From contig NZ_LROZ01000018.1 of NCBI RefSeq assembly GCF_001549985.1, forward strand, positions 1 through 64,000: a stretch of 64,000 nt of DNA, in the 5' to 3' direction. The notes beneath the pieces were generated by a model. The model was not told where the DNA came from and did not search any database. It saw only the letters and a program-made list of their open reading frames with translations. This document shows, piece by piece, positions 20,255 through 28,945 of the stretch (positions are counted from its first letter, which is position 1; every line of letters begins with the position of its first letter). The DNA is from Myroides odoratus (lineage in GTDB: Bacteria; Bacteroidota; Bacteroidia; Flavobacteriales; Flavobacteriaceae). The position numbers and the translations under genes were made by a program.

Positions 20255-20297
20255 AAAAATAAAGTCCTTTCATTATATTGAAAGGACTTTATTTTTT
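20254..20297. terminator. Bidirectional terminator between dinB-like and WYL genes
   Basis: A 19-bp perfect stem (AAAAAATAAAGTCCTTTCA and its complement) around a 6-nt loop. A/T runs on either side serve both converging genes; the arm overlaps the end of both coding regions. Confidence 0.88.
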
Positions 20298-21245
20298 GTG
20301 CTTCAGCAAACTCTGCTCTAATAACTGTATTACTTTTTCTTGCAATTCTACTGGTTCAATAATCGTTGCATGATCAGCAAACATCAGGAACCAACGTGGA
20401 AATCCATTGTTAAAATCTTTCATTTTGAACTGCATTTCAACGTATTCTCCTCGTTCCATTTCTTCCACAAATCCATAATATTTACGTTCCCAAACCAAAT
20501 AAGTAGCCATTTGTTTTGATACTAGAATACGAACTTCCAAATTGCGTTCTACATTGCGACTAGGCAAATACATTTCCAAGTCTCCGTGTTCTAAGGTAAA
20601 TAGATCTTCAAGTAATTCGATAGATTGAATGCGATCCGATCGAAATTGACGATAAGATTGACGCAAATGACAATACGCCATAAAATACCAAAAGCTATTT
20701 TCATGAAAGACACCAATTGGTTCGACAACGCGAATGGTAACCTCCGTTTCTACTCCCGCTAGATAAGCAATGCGCACTTGTTGTTTAAGAGATATACTCT
20801 TAAACAACGTTGCCAATGCAGAAGGTACTTTTTTATTGAAAACCGTTTTATCGGAACGCATCACCACCGCAGGGGCAATCCCAGATACTTCCGCTTTTTG
20901 AGCGGAACGCAATACGGCTTTCATCTTAAACAAAGCCGAGGTAAAATGTTCACTAAGCTCTTGATCCACATAAACCTGCATGATTTTTTCCGCTGCAACA
21001 AAACTCAATGCCTCTTCTCTTGTAAATAAAGTTGGAGGAATCTTATACCCATCAACAACAGCATACCCTACTCCTGGTTCACTATAAAGCGGAACTCCTG
21101 CTTGCTCCAATGATCGAATATCACGATAAATCGTACGCAAACTCACCTCAAATCGATCTGCTAATTCTTGAGCCGTCACAATTGGCTTGGATTGTAGATG
21201 GATAAATATACTGATGATGCGGTCAAATCTTTTTTTGATGTCCAT
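20289..21245 (-). CDS. HTH/WYL-domain transcriptional regulator (YafY type)
   Basis: A 318-residue regulator. The N-terminal HTH_11 winged helix contains VTAQELADRFEVSLRTIYRD (residues 23-42) and the wing EAGVGYAVV-like stretch. The WYL domain (about 140-220) has VVEPIGVFHENSFWYFMAYC followed by YRQFRSDRIQSIELL, and a C-terminal WCX extension ends the protein. WYL domains sense nucleotides or nucleic acid ligands. No target can be assigned; the neighbouring dinB-like gene is convergent. Its predicted leader is unusual, consisting largely of 7-bp and 8-bp tandem repeats. Confidence 0.9.
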   Translation of the reverse strand: MDIKKRFDRIISIFIHLQSKPIVTAQELADRFEVSLRTIYRDIRSLEQAGVPLYSEPGVGYAVVDGYKIPPTLFTREEALSFVAAEKIMQVYVDQELSEHFTSALFKMKAVLRSAQKAEVSGIAPAVVMRSDKTVFNKKVPSALATLFKSISLKQQVRIAYLAGVETEVTIRVVEPIGVFHENSFWYFMAYCHLRQSYRQFRSDRIQSIELLEDLFTLEHGDLEMYLPSRNVERNLEVRILVSKQMATYLVWERKYYGFVEEMERGEYVEMQFKMKDFNNGFPRWFLMFADHATIIEPVELQEKVIQLLEQSLLKHKK

Positions 21246-21252
21246 TTTTTGG

Positions 21253-21287
21253 GTTATGAGTTATAGGTTATTAGTTATGGGTTATGA
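21253..21287. repeat. Five tandem 7-bp repeats (GTTATGA family)
   Basis: Five consecutive heptamers read GTTATGA, GTTATAG, GTTATTA, GTTATGG and GTTATGA. They begin 8 bp upstream of the WYL regulator start codon, inside its presumed 5' leader. Confidence 0.9.
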
Positions 21288-21288
21288 T

Positions 21289-21334
21289 GGTGAGGTGGTG
21301 AGGTGGTGAGGTGGTGAGGTGGTGAGGTGGTGAG
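21289..21334. repeat. Tandem 8-bp repeats (TGAGGTGG)x5 plus partials
   Basis: GG is followed by five exact copies of TGAGGTGG (21291-21330) and then TGAG. It abuts the 7-bp array with one base between. Perfect short-period repeats are prone to copy-number change by slippage. Confidence 0.95.
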
Positions 21335-21341
21335 AGCATGA

Positions 21342-21349
21342 TAAAAATA
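21342..21349 (-). promoter_or_regulatory. Possible -7 element (TATTTTTA) of the WYL regulator
   Basis: One mismatch to TAnnTTTG on the minus strand, with a TTG 23 nt further upstream. If correct, both repeat arrays lie in the transcribed leader. Confidence 0.35.
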
Positions 21350-21397
21350 CGGCTATAATTGAAGAATTACTTCAAAAAAGCAAAGGAACAAAAATAC

Positions 21398-21429
21398 AAA
21401 AAAAGCCTCCCTGAAAAGGAAGGCTTTTT
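21398..21429 (-). terminator. Terminator of the rpsF-rpsR-rplI operon
   Basis: AAAAAAAGCCTCC pairs with GGAAGGCTTTTT with one bulged base, around a 7-nt loop, 44 nt past the rplI stop codon; leftward T-run present. Confidence 0.8.
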
Positions 21430-21472
21430 ATATAAGTTATATTTACATTGAACTGAATACAGTTCAAGTGAA

Positions 21473-21916
21473 TTACTCTTGTTCAGCGATTACTTCGTAA
21501 TCAACTTCAACAATTACGTCACGGTGTAAACGTACTGTTGCAGCGTATTTACCTAAACGTTTGATAACACCTGAAGCGATGAATTTTCTATCAATTTCTT
21601 GACCGTTTTTAGCAAATACTTCAGCTAAATCTTGGTTCGTTACTGAACCAAACAATTTCTCTCCACCAGCTTTAACAGCGATTTTGATTTCAATTGCTTT
21701 TAATGCTTCAGCGATAACTTTAGCATCAGCGATTAATTTAGCTTCTTTGTGTGCTCTTTGCTTTAAGTTTTCAGCTAATACTTTCTTTGCAGAAGGAGTA
21801 GCTAAAACTGCAAGTCCTTGAGGAATTAAGTAGTTACGTCCGTATCCTGGTTTTACAGTTACTACGTCATCTTTAAATCCTAATTTTTGAACGTCTTGTT
21901 TTAAGATAATTTCCAT
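21473..21916 (-). CDS. rplI: 50S ribosomal protein L9
   Basis: A 147-residue ribosomal protein. The N-terminal RNA-binding domain carries MEIILKQDVQKLGFKDDVV and the L9 signature GYGRNYLIPQGLA. A long connecting helix (TPSAKKVLAENLKQRAHKEA) leads to the C-terminal domain with AGGEKLFGSVTNQDLAEV. It is the last gene of the rpsF-rpsR-rplI operon, the standard bacterial order. Confidence 0.97.
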   Translation of the reverse strand: MEIILKQDVQKLGFKDDVVTVKPGYGRNYLIPQGLAVLATPSAKKVLAENLKQRAHKEAKLIADAKVIAEALKAIEIKIAVKAGGEKLFGSVTNQDLAEVFAKNGQEIDRKFIASGVIKRLGKYAATVRLHRDVIVEVDYEVIAEQE

Positions 21917-21983
21917 GTTGATGTCCTTTTAATAAGAAGTTAGGTTTCTAAGTTGAAAACCAACAACTTGTTTTTGTATTATA

Positions 21984-22280
21984 TTATTTTAATAAATCCG
22001 CTACGTATGGCATTAAAGCTAAGTGACGAGCTCTTTTTACCGCTACAGAAACTTTTCTTTGGTATTTCAAAGAAGTTCCAGTTAAACGACGAGGTAAAAT
22101 TTTACCTTGCTCATTAACGAATTTTAATAAGAAATCAGCATCTTTATAATCGATGTATTTGATTCCTGATTTTTTGAAACGACAATACTTTTTAGTTTTG
22201 TTTGTTTCTATGTTTAAAGGCGTTAGATATCTGATATCTCCGTCTTTTTTTCCTTTTGCAGATTGCTCAATAGTTGACAT
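21984..22280 (-). CDS. rpsR: 30S ribosomal protein S18
   Basis: A 98-residue protein with the S18 core [37 protein letters not shown] helices and the basic [20 protein letters not shown] end. The 20-residue N-terminal extension is usual in Bacteroidota. It binds 16S rRNA together with S6, encoded 5 bp upstream. Confidence 0.96.
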
Positions 22281-22285
22281 AATAA

Positions 22286-22627
22286 TTAAGCTTTTTTAGA
22301 TTTTAATTTTTCTCTTCTTCTCTCAGCCCAAGATATAGCGTGTTTATCTAAAGCAACAGTTAAGAAACGCATAACTCTTTCGTCACGTCTGAATTCTGTT
22401 TCAAGGTTGATGATTACATCTCCAGCAACTTTGTACTCAAACAAGTGATAAAAACCACTTTTCTTGTGTTGGATTTCGTAAGCTAATTTTTTTAAGCCCC
22501 AATCCTCTTTAGCTACCATTTCAGCTCCTCTTGATGTAAGAAATTCTTCGAATTTCTGTACTGTTTCCTTTACCTGAGTTTCAGATAAAACGGGATTCAA
22601 GATGAAAACAGTTTCGTATTGATTCAT
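22286..22627 (-). CDS. rpsF: 30S ribosomal protein S6
   Basis: A 113-residue protein with the S6 ferredoxin-like fold: [41 protein letters not shown] and the [19 protein letters not shown] end. It is the first gene of the ribosomal operon and is preceded by a clear promoter at 22662-22692. Confidence 0.97.
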   Translation of the reverse strand: MNQYETVFILNPVLSETQVKETVQKFEEFLTSRGAEMVAKEDWGLKKLAYEIQHKKSGFYHLFEYKVAGDVIINLETEFRRDERVMRFLTVALDKHAISWAERRREKLKSKKA

Positions 22628-22661
22628 AAAATAAAAATTTATTTTGTTATAAAATTGAGTG

Positions 22662-22692
22662 CAAAAATAGTACTTTATATATCATCTACCAA
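22662..22692 (-). promoter_or_regulatory. Promoter of rpsF-rpsR-rplI
   Basis: On the minus strand: TTG (22690-22692), a 20-nt spacer and TATTTTTG (22662-22669), fully consensus for the Bacteroidota primary sigma factor. The ATG lies 35 nt downstream. Confidence 0.75.
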
Positions 22693-22750
22693 AGTTTTTT
22701 TGCTTTTTCTTTTTTGTGAAGTTCGTGAGGTATGTGAAATCAAGCAAACA

Positions 22751-23287
22751 TCATAACTTTCTCCCTTTCACCCCTATATACAGCGTGATTCCATAATTAA
22801 CAAATCCCAAAATAAAGACAAACACCATGATAGCTTCAAAGGCATAGCCCTCACCCCCAAGCTTACTAAAAATAGCATATAAGCTCAAACCTCCTGCCAA
22901 TACCGTATAAGCAATCTGACTGAGAATGACATTTTTTCCAATCGTATTAATCACATCATCATTTTTTTTATACATACTCCATCCGATTAATGGCCCAATG
23001 ATATTCCCAAGAGGAATGACAATTCCTGTTAATACCAGAAAATAAATAATTCTAACAGAAGCTATGGTTGAATCCTCAGCTTTTCGTTCGCTAGACTGGA
23101 ATAACTCCTCTACTTTCAATCCAAATACTTCACACAACAACTGTAGTGAATTTCCTCGAGGAATTGTTTCTCCCTTTTCAATACGCTGAATCGTACGAAT
23201 AGACAATCCCGATTGCATAGCCAATTCTTCTTGTGAATACCCTCTAGCTATTCGAAGTTCCTTTATTTTTTCTCCCGTGTTTTTCAT
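22751..23287 (-). CDS. XRE-family HTH regulator with membrane domain
   Basis: A 178-residue protein. Residues 5-60 form a Cro/CI-type helix-turn-helix (KIKELRIARGYSQEELA, SGLSIRTIQRIEKGETIPRG). A short linker leads to three or four membrane helices (from about residue 75: IIYFLVLTGIVIPLGNIIGP onward) resembling the DUF4870-type region. Such one-component membrane regulators are common in Bacteroidota; ligand and targets are unknown. It lies alone, about 120 bp upstream of the rpsF promoter and in the same direction. Confidence 0.85.
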   Translation of the reverse strand: MKNTGEKIKELRIARGYSQEELAMQSGLSIRTIQRIEKGETIPRGNSLQLLCEVFGLKVEELFQSSERKAEDSTIASVRIIYFLVLTGIVIPLGNIIGPLIGWSMYKKNDDVINTIGKNVILSQIAYTVLAGGLSLYAIFSKLGGEGYAFEAIMVFVFILGFVNYGITLYIGVKGRKL

Positions 23288-23450
23288 GATACACTATCTT
23301 AACCGATTTTGATGTAAACCTACTCAACGATTATTTACTTTCACCTGACATCTCTATGACATATTCCCGTCATCTCCCATTCTTAAAGGACAAACGAACG
23401 TATTCTATCAGTCAGTAAAACTAAATCCACTGGAACACAAACTTTACAAC

Positions 23451-24014
23451 TTATTCTCGCTCTACTTTTTTTCCCAACATCTTCTCTGCATAATCATACA
23501 TTTCATCGATAGATAAAACTAAAAGCGCTGGATGTTGTTTCAACCAAGTAGCATTTAAATCGATTAAATCCTCTTCAATATTGAAAAAAGTATCGTCATT
23601 TAGAAGGTCACGAGTTGGATTTGTTCCAAAATAATCGCTTTCAATAAACGCTTCTAAAACCGTTTCATCCATATTTTCAAGCACTTCTAATCTCTTTTTC
23701 AATAAAGCCAAATGCTCTTTAGAACCCATTTTTTCTAATCCCTCAATAATCCAATCAATCAATTCTAAATCTGCTCCTGTATTATAAACAAATTGAGAAA
23801 AATTTCCATTTTCGTATTGAGACAAATAATAATCTACATAATAACTCAAGAATGCATCATGTGGAATTAGTTCATCTACGCGGTCTTCTTCTGGATCTGC
23901 TTCCTCTGCTTCTTCGCGAATTAGATTAATAAAGGTAATATTGGAATAGATGATATCGTAATTATCCTGGCTTTGTGCCGCATCTTGTGACACTACAATT
24001 TTTGGCTGATTCAT
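23451..24014 (-). CDS. DMP19-like (DUF4375) acidic protein
   Basis: A 187-residue, strongly acidic, helical protein with runs such as REEAEEADPEEDRVDELIPH and no signal peptide. The segment FLSYYVDYYLSQYENGNFSQFVYNTGAD matches the DUF4375 pattern of a Tyr-rich helix followed by N-G-x-F-x-Q. The founding member, Neisseria DMP19, mimics DNA and counters a repressor. Most homologues are uncharacterised, so the DNA-mimic role here is only a possibility. The C-terminus (LIDLNATWLKQHPALLVLS) is not one I know. It is monocistronic. Confidence 0.72.
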   Translation of the reverse strand: MNQPKIVVSQDAAQSQDNYDIIYSNITFINLIREEAEEADPEEDRVDELIPHDAFLSYYVDYYLSQYENGNFSQFVYNTGADLELIDWIIEGLEKMGSKEHLALLKKRLEVLENMDETVLEAFIESDYFGTNPTRDLLNDDTFFNIEEDLIDLNATWLKQHPALLVLSIDEMYDYAEKMLGKKVERE

Positions 24015-24258
24015 TTTCTTTAAAATTTAGTTCATTTTTACGCAAACAAAAGTACGATTTAATGATGGCCTAAAAACAAGATTTCATTTAATTTTAAGTC
24101 TATTTGAAAACGCTTCTCCATTTATTACAATGAATACAACTTTCTCCTTTCTTCTAAAATTTGCTTTCCCTTCTTTCGCACACAGCTTAAGAGTTTCTTA
24201 GTAAAACAATTTTTATCAGAAGCGGAAAGTCAAAACAAACTTGAACAATACGTAAAAA

Positions 24259-24279
24259 AAGAGAAGCAATGCCTCTCTT
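24259..24279 (-). terminator. Weak hairpin after priA
   Basis: AAGAGAAGC and GCCTCTCTT pair with one A/C mismatch around AAT, just beyond the priA stop codon. On the minus strand the hairpin runs into a T-run, consistent with termination. Confidence 0.55.
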
Positions 24280-24292
24280 CTATCTGATATCT

Positions 24293-26743
24293 TTAATAAA
24301 AATCCACATTAGCCACCACGTGAACCGAACGATAGGCTCCAATAGACTCGAAACTCTTCAAGATGCGTCTCACCTGTCCTTTGGTCTGATTGAGCATTAC
24401 TTGCTGTGGAATCTTGATTAAAATCACGCGAATATATTGATTGCGGATGCGGTTAATTGCTGGTTCTTCTGGTCCTAAAACAGGAATACCCAATTGTCCT
24501 TTCAGGTTATTGTACAACCAAAAAGACGACTCTTTGAGTTTTTCGAAATCGCGATGTTTTAACGTTAAGCGGATTAAACGGTAAAAAGGAGGATATTGAA
24601 AATTATGACGTTCATACATCTGCTCCTTATACATGGATTTATAATCGTAATTGGTTACCTGTTGAATAATGTTGTGATAAGGGTTAAAGGTTTGAATAAT
24701 CACCCTTCCCTTTTTATCAAATCGACCTGAACGTCCTGCAATTTGAGTCATCATTTGAAAAGCGCGTTCATGTGCCCTAAAATCAGGGTGATACAAACTA
24801 TTATCTGCGTTCATTATCCCAACTAAGTTCACATTATCAAAATCAAAGCCTTTGGCTAACATTTGGGTACCCACTAAAATATCAATTTGACGATTCTCAA
24901 AAGATTCGATCAATTTCTCATAGGCGTATTTCCCTCTTGTGGTATCTTGATCCATGCGCGCAATACGCTTGTTTGGGAACAACTCTCTCAACTCCTCTTC
25001 TACTTGTTCCGTTCCAAATCCTTTTGTATTCAAATCCACGCTGTGGCAACGTCCACATTGTTTCGGCATCGGTAAGGTATAACCACAATAGTGGCAACGC
25101 AATTCATTTCTGTACTTGTGATAGGTCAAACTCACATCACAATGCGGACATTCAGGAACTGCTCCACAGGTCATACACTCCACCACAGGTGAAAACCCCC
25201 TGCGGTTTTGGAAGAGAATCACTTGTTCCTCTAACGACAAAGCCTGATTAATCTCCTCTATCAATTGATCAGAGAAATGCCCTGTCATCTGTTTGCGCTT
25301 GTATTTGTCCTTTACATCCACTAAGACAATATCCGGAAGCAATACATTCGTATAACGCTTGGTCAATTCAACCAATCCGTATTTCTTTTGAGCAGCATTA
25401 TAATAACTTTCTAAACTCGGCGTAGCGGATCCCATCAACACTTTTGCTTGGTGTTGCATCGCCAACACCACAGCCGCATCACGTCCATGATAGCGCGGAG
25501 CAGGATCGTGTTGTTTGTAATTAGCATCGTGTTCTTCATCAATCACCACCAAACGCAAATCTTGAAATGGTAAGAAAACAGATAAACGCGTTCCAATCAC
25601 CACTTTTGCTTTTTCTGATTGCTGCAACACTTGATTCCACACTTCTAATCGCTCATTATGAGAGTAACGCGAATGATACACCGCTACTTGATTACCAAAA
25701 TAAGCCGTTAAACGCTGAACCAATTGCGCACTAATTCCCACTTCAGGTAAAAGGAATAATACTTGTCCTTCTTGGGTTAAAAATTTCTCTATGAGTTTAA
25801 TATACACTTCTGTCTTCCCTGAGGCTGTAACCCCATGCAGTAAGACCACTTCTTTTGCTGTAAATTGTTGTTCAATTTCCCAAAGCGCTTTACTCTGGTC
25901 ATCCGTCAGCTGAATCACCTCTGAAGTTGCATCATTAAAAACAACACGATCGTGATTCAGGTAATAGGATTCAAACACTCCTTTTTCAATCAAGGCATTG
26001 ATAATCGCTTGACTACTTTCTCCTTCTTCAATCAGTTGTTTTACACTAATTGGATTTTTTTGTACTGCTTGTAATTGAAAATATTTTAAGATTAATTCGC
26101 GTTGTTTAGCAGCTCTATTAACCAATTCCATCAGTTTAGTCAATCCATCTTCTTGCAGGTATTCTTCTGCCAAACGAACATAGCGAATTTGCTTTGGCTT
26201 ATACTTCTCCACCATTTCTTCTTGTAATAGAATGGCTCCTTTGGTCAATAAGCTATTAATTACGGGGAAAACTTTTTTGCGATTGAGAATAGCAATCACC
26301 TCATCAAGCTTCAAAATAGATTGGATTTGCATCGCCTCGTACAACAAGTATTCCGCATCATCCAAATCCTCTACGGATAGCGTTACTTTATCATTCCATT
26401 GAATTATTGTTTCGCTTTCCAACAGCAAACGAGAAGGCATTGCTCCTTTGTATACATCACCTAGCGTACACATATAGTATTCAGCTAACCACGTCCAAAA
26501 TTTAATTTGGGCTGGAGTAACAACAGGTTCAATATCGATAATTTCGTGAATATCTTTTGCTTCGTATACAGCCGGTTGTCGATGGTGTTTTTCCACCACT
26601 AACGCGGTATACACTTTATTACGCCCAAAAGGTACAGCAACCCGCATTCCAACTTGAATAAAATCGAATTCGACTTCATTGATTCGGTACGTGAACGTGG
26701 GATCTAAAGCTAAAGGCACAATGACCTCAACAAAATAATGCAT
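24293..26743 (-). CDS. priA: Primosomal protein N' (replication restart helicase PriA)
   Basis: An 816-residue helicase that reloads the replisome at stalled forks. The N-terminal fork-binding domain (FVEVIVPLALDPTFTY, GMRVAVPFGRNKVYTALV) is followed by Walker A GVTASGKTEVY, the DEEHDANYKQHDP box and the zinc-binding insert with paired cysteines (CMTCGAVPECPHCD, CHYCGYTLPMPKQCGRCHS). The C-terminal helicase motifs include GTEQVEEELRELFP, DTTRGK and QIAGRSGRF. It is complete and alone on its transcript. Confidence 0.97.
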   Translation of the reverse strand: MHYFVEVIVPLALDPTFTYRINEVEFDFIQVGMRVAVPFGRNKVYTALVVEKHHRQPAVYEAKDIHEIIDIEPVVTPAQIKFWTWLAEYYMCTLGDVYKGAMPSRLLLESETIIQWNDKVTLSVEDLDDAEYLLYEAMQIQSILKLDEVIAILNRKKVFPVINSLLTKGAILLQEEMVEKYKPKQIRYVRLAEEYLQEDGLTKLMELVNRAAKQRELILKYFQLQAVQKNPISVKQLIEEGESSQAIINALIEKGVFESYYLNHDRVVFNDATSEVIQLTDDQSKALWEIEQQFTAKEVVLLHGVTASGKTEVYIKLIEKFLTQEGQVLFLLPEVGISAQLVQRLTAYFGNQVAVYHSRYSHNERLEVWNQVLQQSEKAKVVIGTRLSVFLPFQDLRLVVIDEEHDANYKQHDPAPRYHGRDAAVVLAMQHQAKVLMGSATPSLESYYNAAQKKYGLVELTKRYTNVLLPDIVLVDVKDKYKRKQMTGHFSDQLIEEINQALSLEEQVILFQNRRGFSPVVECMTCGAVPECPHCDVSLTYHKYRNELRCHYCGYTLPMPKQCGRCHSVDLNTKGFGTEQVEEELRELFPNKRIARMDQDTTRGKYAYEKLIESFENRQIDILVGTQMLAKGFDFDNVNLVGIMNADNSLYHPDFRAHERAFQMMTQIAGRSGRFDKKGRVIIQTFNPYHNIIQQVTNYDYKSMYKEQMYERHNFQYPPFYRLIRLTLKHRDFEKLKESSFWLYNNLKGQLGIPVLGPEEPAINRIRNQYIRVILIKIPQQVMLNQTKGQVRRILKSFESIGAYRSVHVVANVDFY

Positions 26744-26802
26744 GTTAGGGTTGGTTAATCACTTCAAAGAAAGCCTTTGAATATAATAAATAGTAGAATT
26801 TT

Positions 26803-27156
26803 TTAATTATGGGTCTTCTCAGAAACTATGTTTCCATTTTTATCGATATAAAACCACGATGAACTATCCCAATAATGATATTCTCCTCGAGAACCTTCCA
26901 CTTCTCTACTTCTACCTTCAAAGGTAGCTTTTGCTACGCCATTTTTGAAAGGAAATACAAAAGCAAATTGAGGCTTAATCACTACTTGTCCTTTGACATT
27001 CGCAAACCCCATTTTACCCTCTTCATCAATAATGCGATACATTCCTTCCACTACAAAATCAGGTCCATTGTTATACAAATAAGGTTGATGAGTTGATTTT
27101 GACGTCATGCAACTCACTCCTACAAGTAGTAAAAAACACACCAATACTCTATTCAT
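26803..27156 (-). CDS. WG-repeat lipoprotein
   Basis: A 117-residue secreted protein with a lipobox signal (MNRVLVCFLLLVGVSC). The mature part holds one clear WG-type repeat, YRIIDEEGKMGFANVKGQVV followed by IKPQFAFVFPFKNGVAKATF, and a second, degenerate copy around WFYIDKNGNIV. WG repeats occur in many secreted bacterial proteins without a defined activity. It is single and not obviously linked to priA. Confidence 0.8.
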   Translation of the reverse strand: MNRVLVCFLLLVGVSCMTSKSTHQPYLYNNGPDFVVEGMYRIIDEEGKMGFANVKGQVVIKPQFAFVFPFKNGVAKATFEGRSREVEGSRGEYHYWDSSSWFYIDKNGNIVSEKTHN

Positions 27157-27561
27157 TTATGATTTTAATTATAATTAGTTTTCAATTAAATTTGATTTTT
27201 TGAATTTCAAAAATACGCGATTTATATTATATTTCCGCATGGATTTCACAACATCAGCAGTATATCCTCTTTTTTCATCATCCATTTTACTTAGCCTCCC
27301 GCAGTTCTTGGCTAAAAAAATATAAATCTTCTACCATAGAGCGCTCTAGCTTGTTGTACTATTACTTTTCACCACAACAAAAATAACTCACTCATATTCT
27401 AACACATAGCTATTCAAAGGTACAAGAGGTTTCTATAATTCTATCTAAATTGAAGAGTAAAGTTCTGTTAAATGACGTTGACAAACTACAATTGAAAAAT
27501 TATACTCTAAAATAAACACAAAAAAAAAGACCATCTTAAAAGACAGTCTTTGCTATTTTAT
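27157..27561. other. Gene-free spacer with small palindromes
   Basis: No coding frame is seen. It holds a perfect 12-bp palindrome TAGAGCGCTCTA (27337-27348), a TTTTTGAA-T-TTCAAAAA dyad near 27200, and the terminator of the DUF2147 gene at its right end. Confidence 0.6.
27526..27551 (-). terminator. Terminator of the DUF2147 gene
   Basis: AAAGAC/GTCTTT and TCTT/AAGA stems separated by a 2x2 internal loop. Read leftward, a run of eight T follows. Confidence 0.65.
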
Positions 27562-27987
27562 TTACATTTTAGTCCACGTTTGTGTTCGTCCAATCAATGA
27601 AATTCCAACATATCCACGAACTTCTAATTTCGTTTTTCCATTTGTTTTAATTGAACATTTATATTCTTTTCCAGACTGTGGATCAATAATGGTTCCACCT
27701 GTATATTCTTCTCCTTTTTTCGATAGGTTTTTGATAATTTCTAAGCCTTCAATAGGCTTTCCTTTATCATTTCCTGGGCACTTCTCACATTTGGAATCCT
27801 TTTTGGCAGGATTTAATATCTCGATGACTTTCCCATGATATTTACCTCCTTTTTCTGATATCTCCACGATAGATTTCGCGTCTCCTGTTTGATCGTCAAA
27901 CGTTTTCCATTTACCAACGATTGATTGAGCATTCATCGTCATCAATCCACCCAATAAAAACAAGAGCATAAGCATTGAATTTCTCAT
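27562..27987 (-). CDS. DUF2147 secreted protein
   Basis: A 141-residue protein with signal peptide MRNSMLMLLFLLGGLMTMNA and a mature part starting QSIVGKWKTFDDQTGDAKS. It follows the DUF2147 pattern: SIVEISEKGGKYHGKVIE, the paired cysteines of KCEKCPGND, ILNP and GGTIIDPQSGKEYKC, ending near RTQTWTKM. The family is a lipocalin-like periplasmic barrel of unknown ligand. It is 42 bp downstream of yihY in the same direction and may share its transcript. Confidence 0.88.
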   Translation of the reverse strand: MRNSMLMLLFLLGGLMTMNAQSIVGKWKTFDDQTGDAKSIVEISEKGGKYHGKVIEILNPAKKDSKCEKCPGNDKGKPIEGLEIIKNLSKKGEEYTGGTIIDPQSGKEYKCSIKTNGKTKLEVRGYVGISLIGRTQTWTKM

Positions 27988-28029
27988 AATATTTTTTCGT
28001 TTTAAATTAAGTTATACTCTCAAATATAC

Positions 28030-28929
28030 TTATTTTTTTAACTTAATCTTACGAATAGCTAAATTTAATTCAAAACCTAATAATAGAATCATACAGTTGA
28101 TCCACAAATAGAACATAACCACCAATAGAGTCCCAATTGAGCCATATAATTCATTGTATCGCGCAAATCGAAGTACGTATACCCCAAATCCATAAGAGGT
28201 TAACACGTATAAAATGGTCGTAAAAACAGAGCCAATAGAAATGAAAGACACTCCTTTCGTTTCTTTGGCACCGAATTTATATAAAATAGAAGTAGTTAAT
28301 AGCACTACTAGTAATAAATATAGATTACGTACCCAAACTAACCAATTGGCCCCAATGGCTAACCGATAAATTAACACTTCTAAGATTACATAAAAGGCAA
28401 CGGAGAAAATCAAAACAAACGACAGAATAAGCGAGAGTGCCAAGGCAACTAAGTACTGTCGAATGATATTGCGAGAAATGGTAATATGGTAAGAGGATTC
28501 AAATCCCCCAATAATAGCAAATACTCCATTAGTCATCAAGAAAATAGAAAGTAAAAATCCAGACGATAGTAAGGATTTATAACTATTATTCATGATATCG
28601 AGAATAATGGATTGAATTGCTTCATATGTATTTGGTGGAACTGAATTCTCAATAAACTGTAAAAAGTCGGATTGAAAATTATCAATCGGAATATAGGGGA
28701 TTAAATTCAGGATAAACAGAGCAAAGGGAAACAAGGCCATAAAGAAGCTAAAAGCAATAGAACCTGCTCGATAAGAAAAGGCTCCTTTGATGATTCCGAC
28801 CAAATACAACTCAATTAAATCATATAGCGAATACCCATCAAGAAAAGAAAACTTTACTCGCTGTAATGCGCTAACAATTTTATTCAGCACAGGTATCTGG
28901 GCTAATTTATCTTCTATTTCTCTAGACAT
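28030..28929 (-). CDS. YihY/BrkB family inner membrane protein
   Basis: A 299-residue protein with six membrane helices. The family signature runs through GAFSYRAGSIAFSFFMALFP in helix 1, followed by FILNLIPYIP and the C-terminal GTLLVVMFYLWINCMILLLG. Formerly misannotated as ribonuclease BN, it is a membrane protein of unknown transport role. It starts 16 bp after nadC, so nadC-yihY are probably co-transcribed. Confidence 0.9.
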   Translation of the reverse strand: MSREIEDKLAQIPVLNKIVSALQRVKFSFLDGYSLYDLIELYLVGIIKGAFSYRAGSIAFSFFMALFPFALFILNLIPYIPIDNFQSDFLQFIENSVPPNTYEAIQSIILDIMNNSYKSLLSSGFLLSIFLMTNGVFAIIGGFESSYHITISRNIIRQYLVALALSLILSFVLIFSVAFYVILEVLIYRLAIGANWLVWVRNLYLLLVVLLTTSILYKFGAKETKGVSFISIGSVFTTILYVLTSYGFGVYVLRFARYNELYGSIGTLLVVMFYLWINCMILLLGFELNLAIRKIKLKK

Positions 28930-28945
28930 GCATGTTTCTTATAGG

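Noticed and set aside
21289..21334. CRISPR-like array
   Set aside because: The units are 8 bp with no spacers; it is a simple tandem repeat. No cas genes are in the window.
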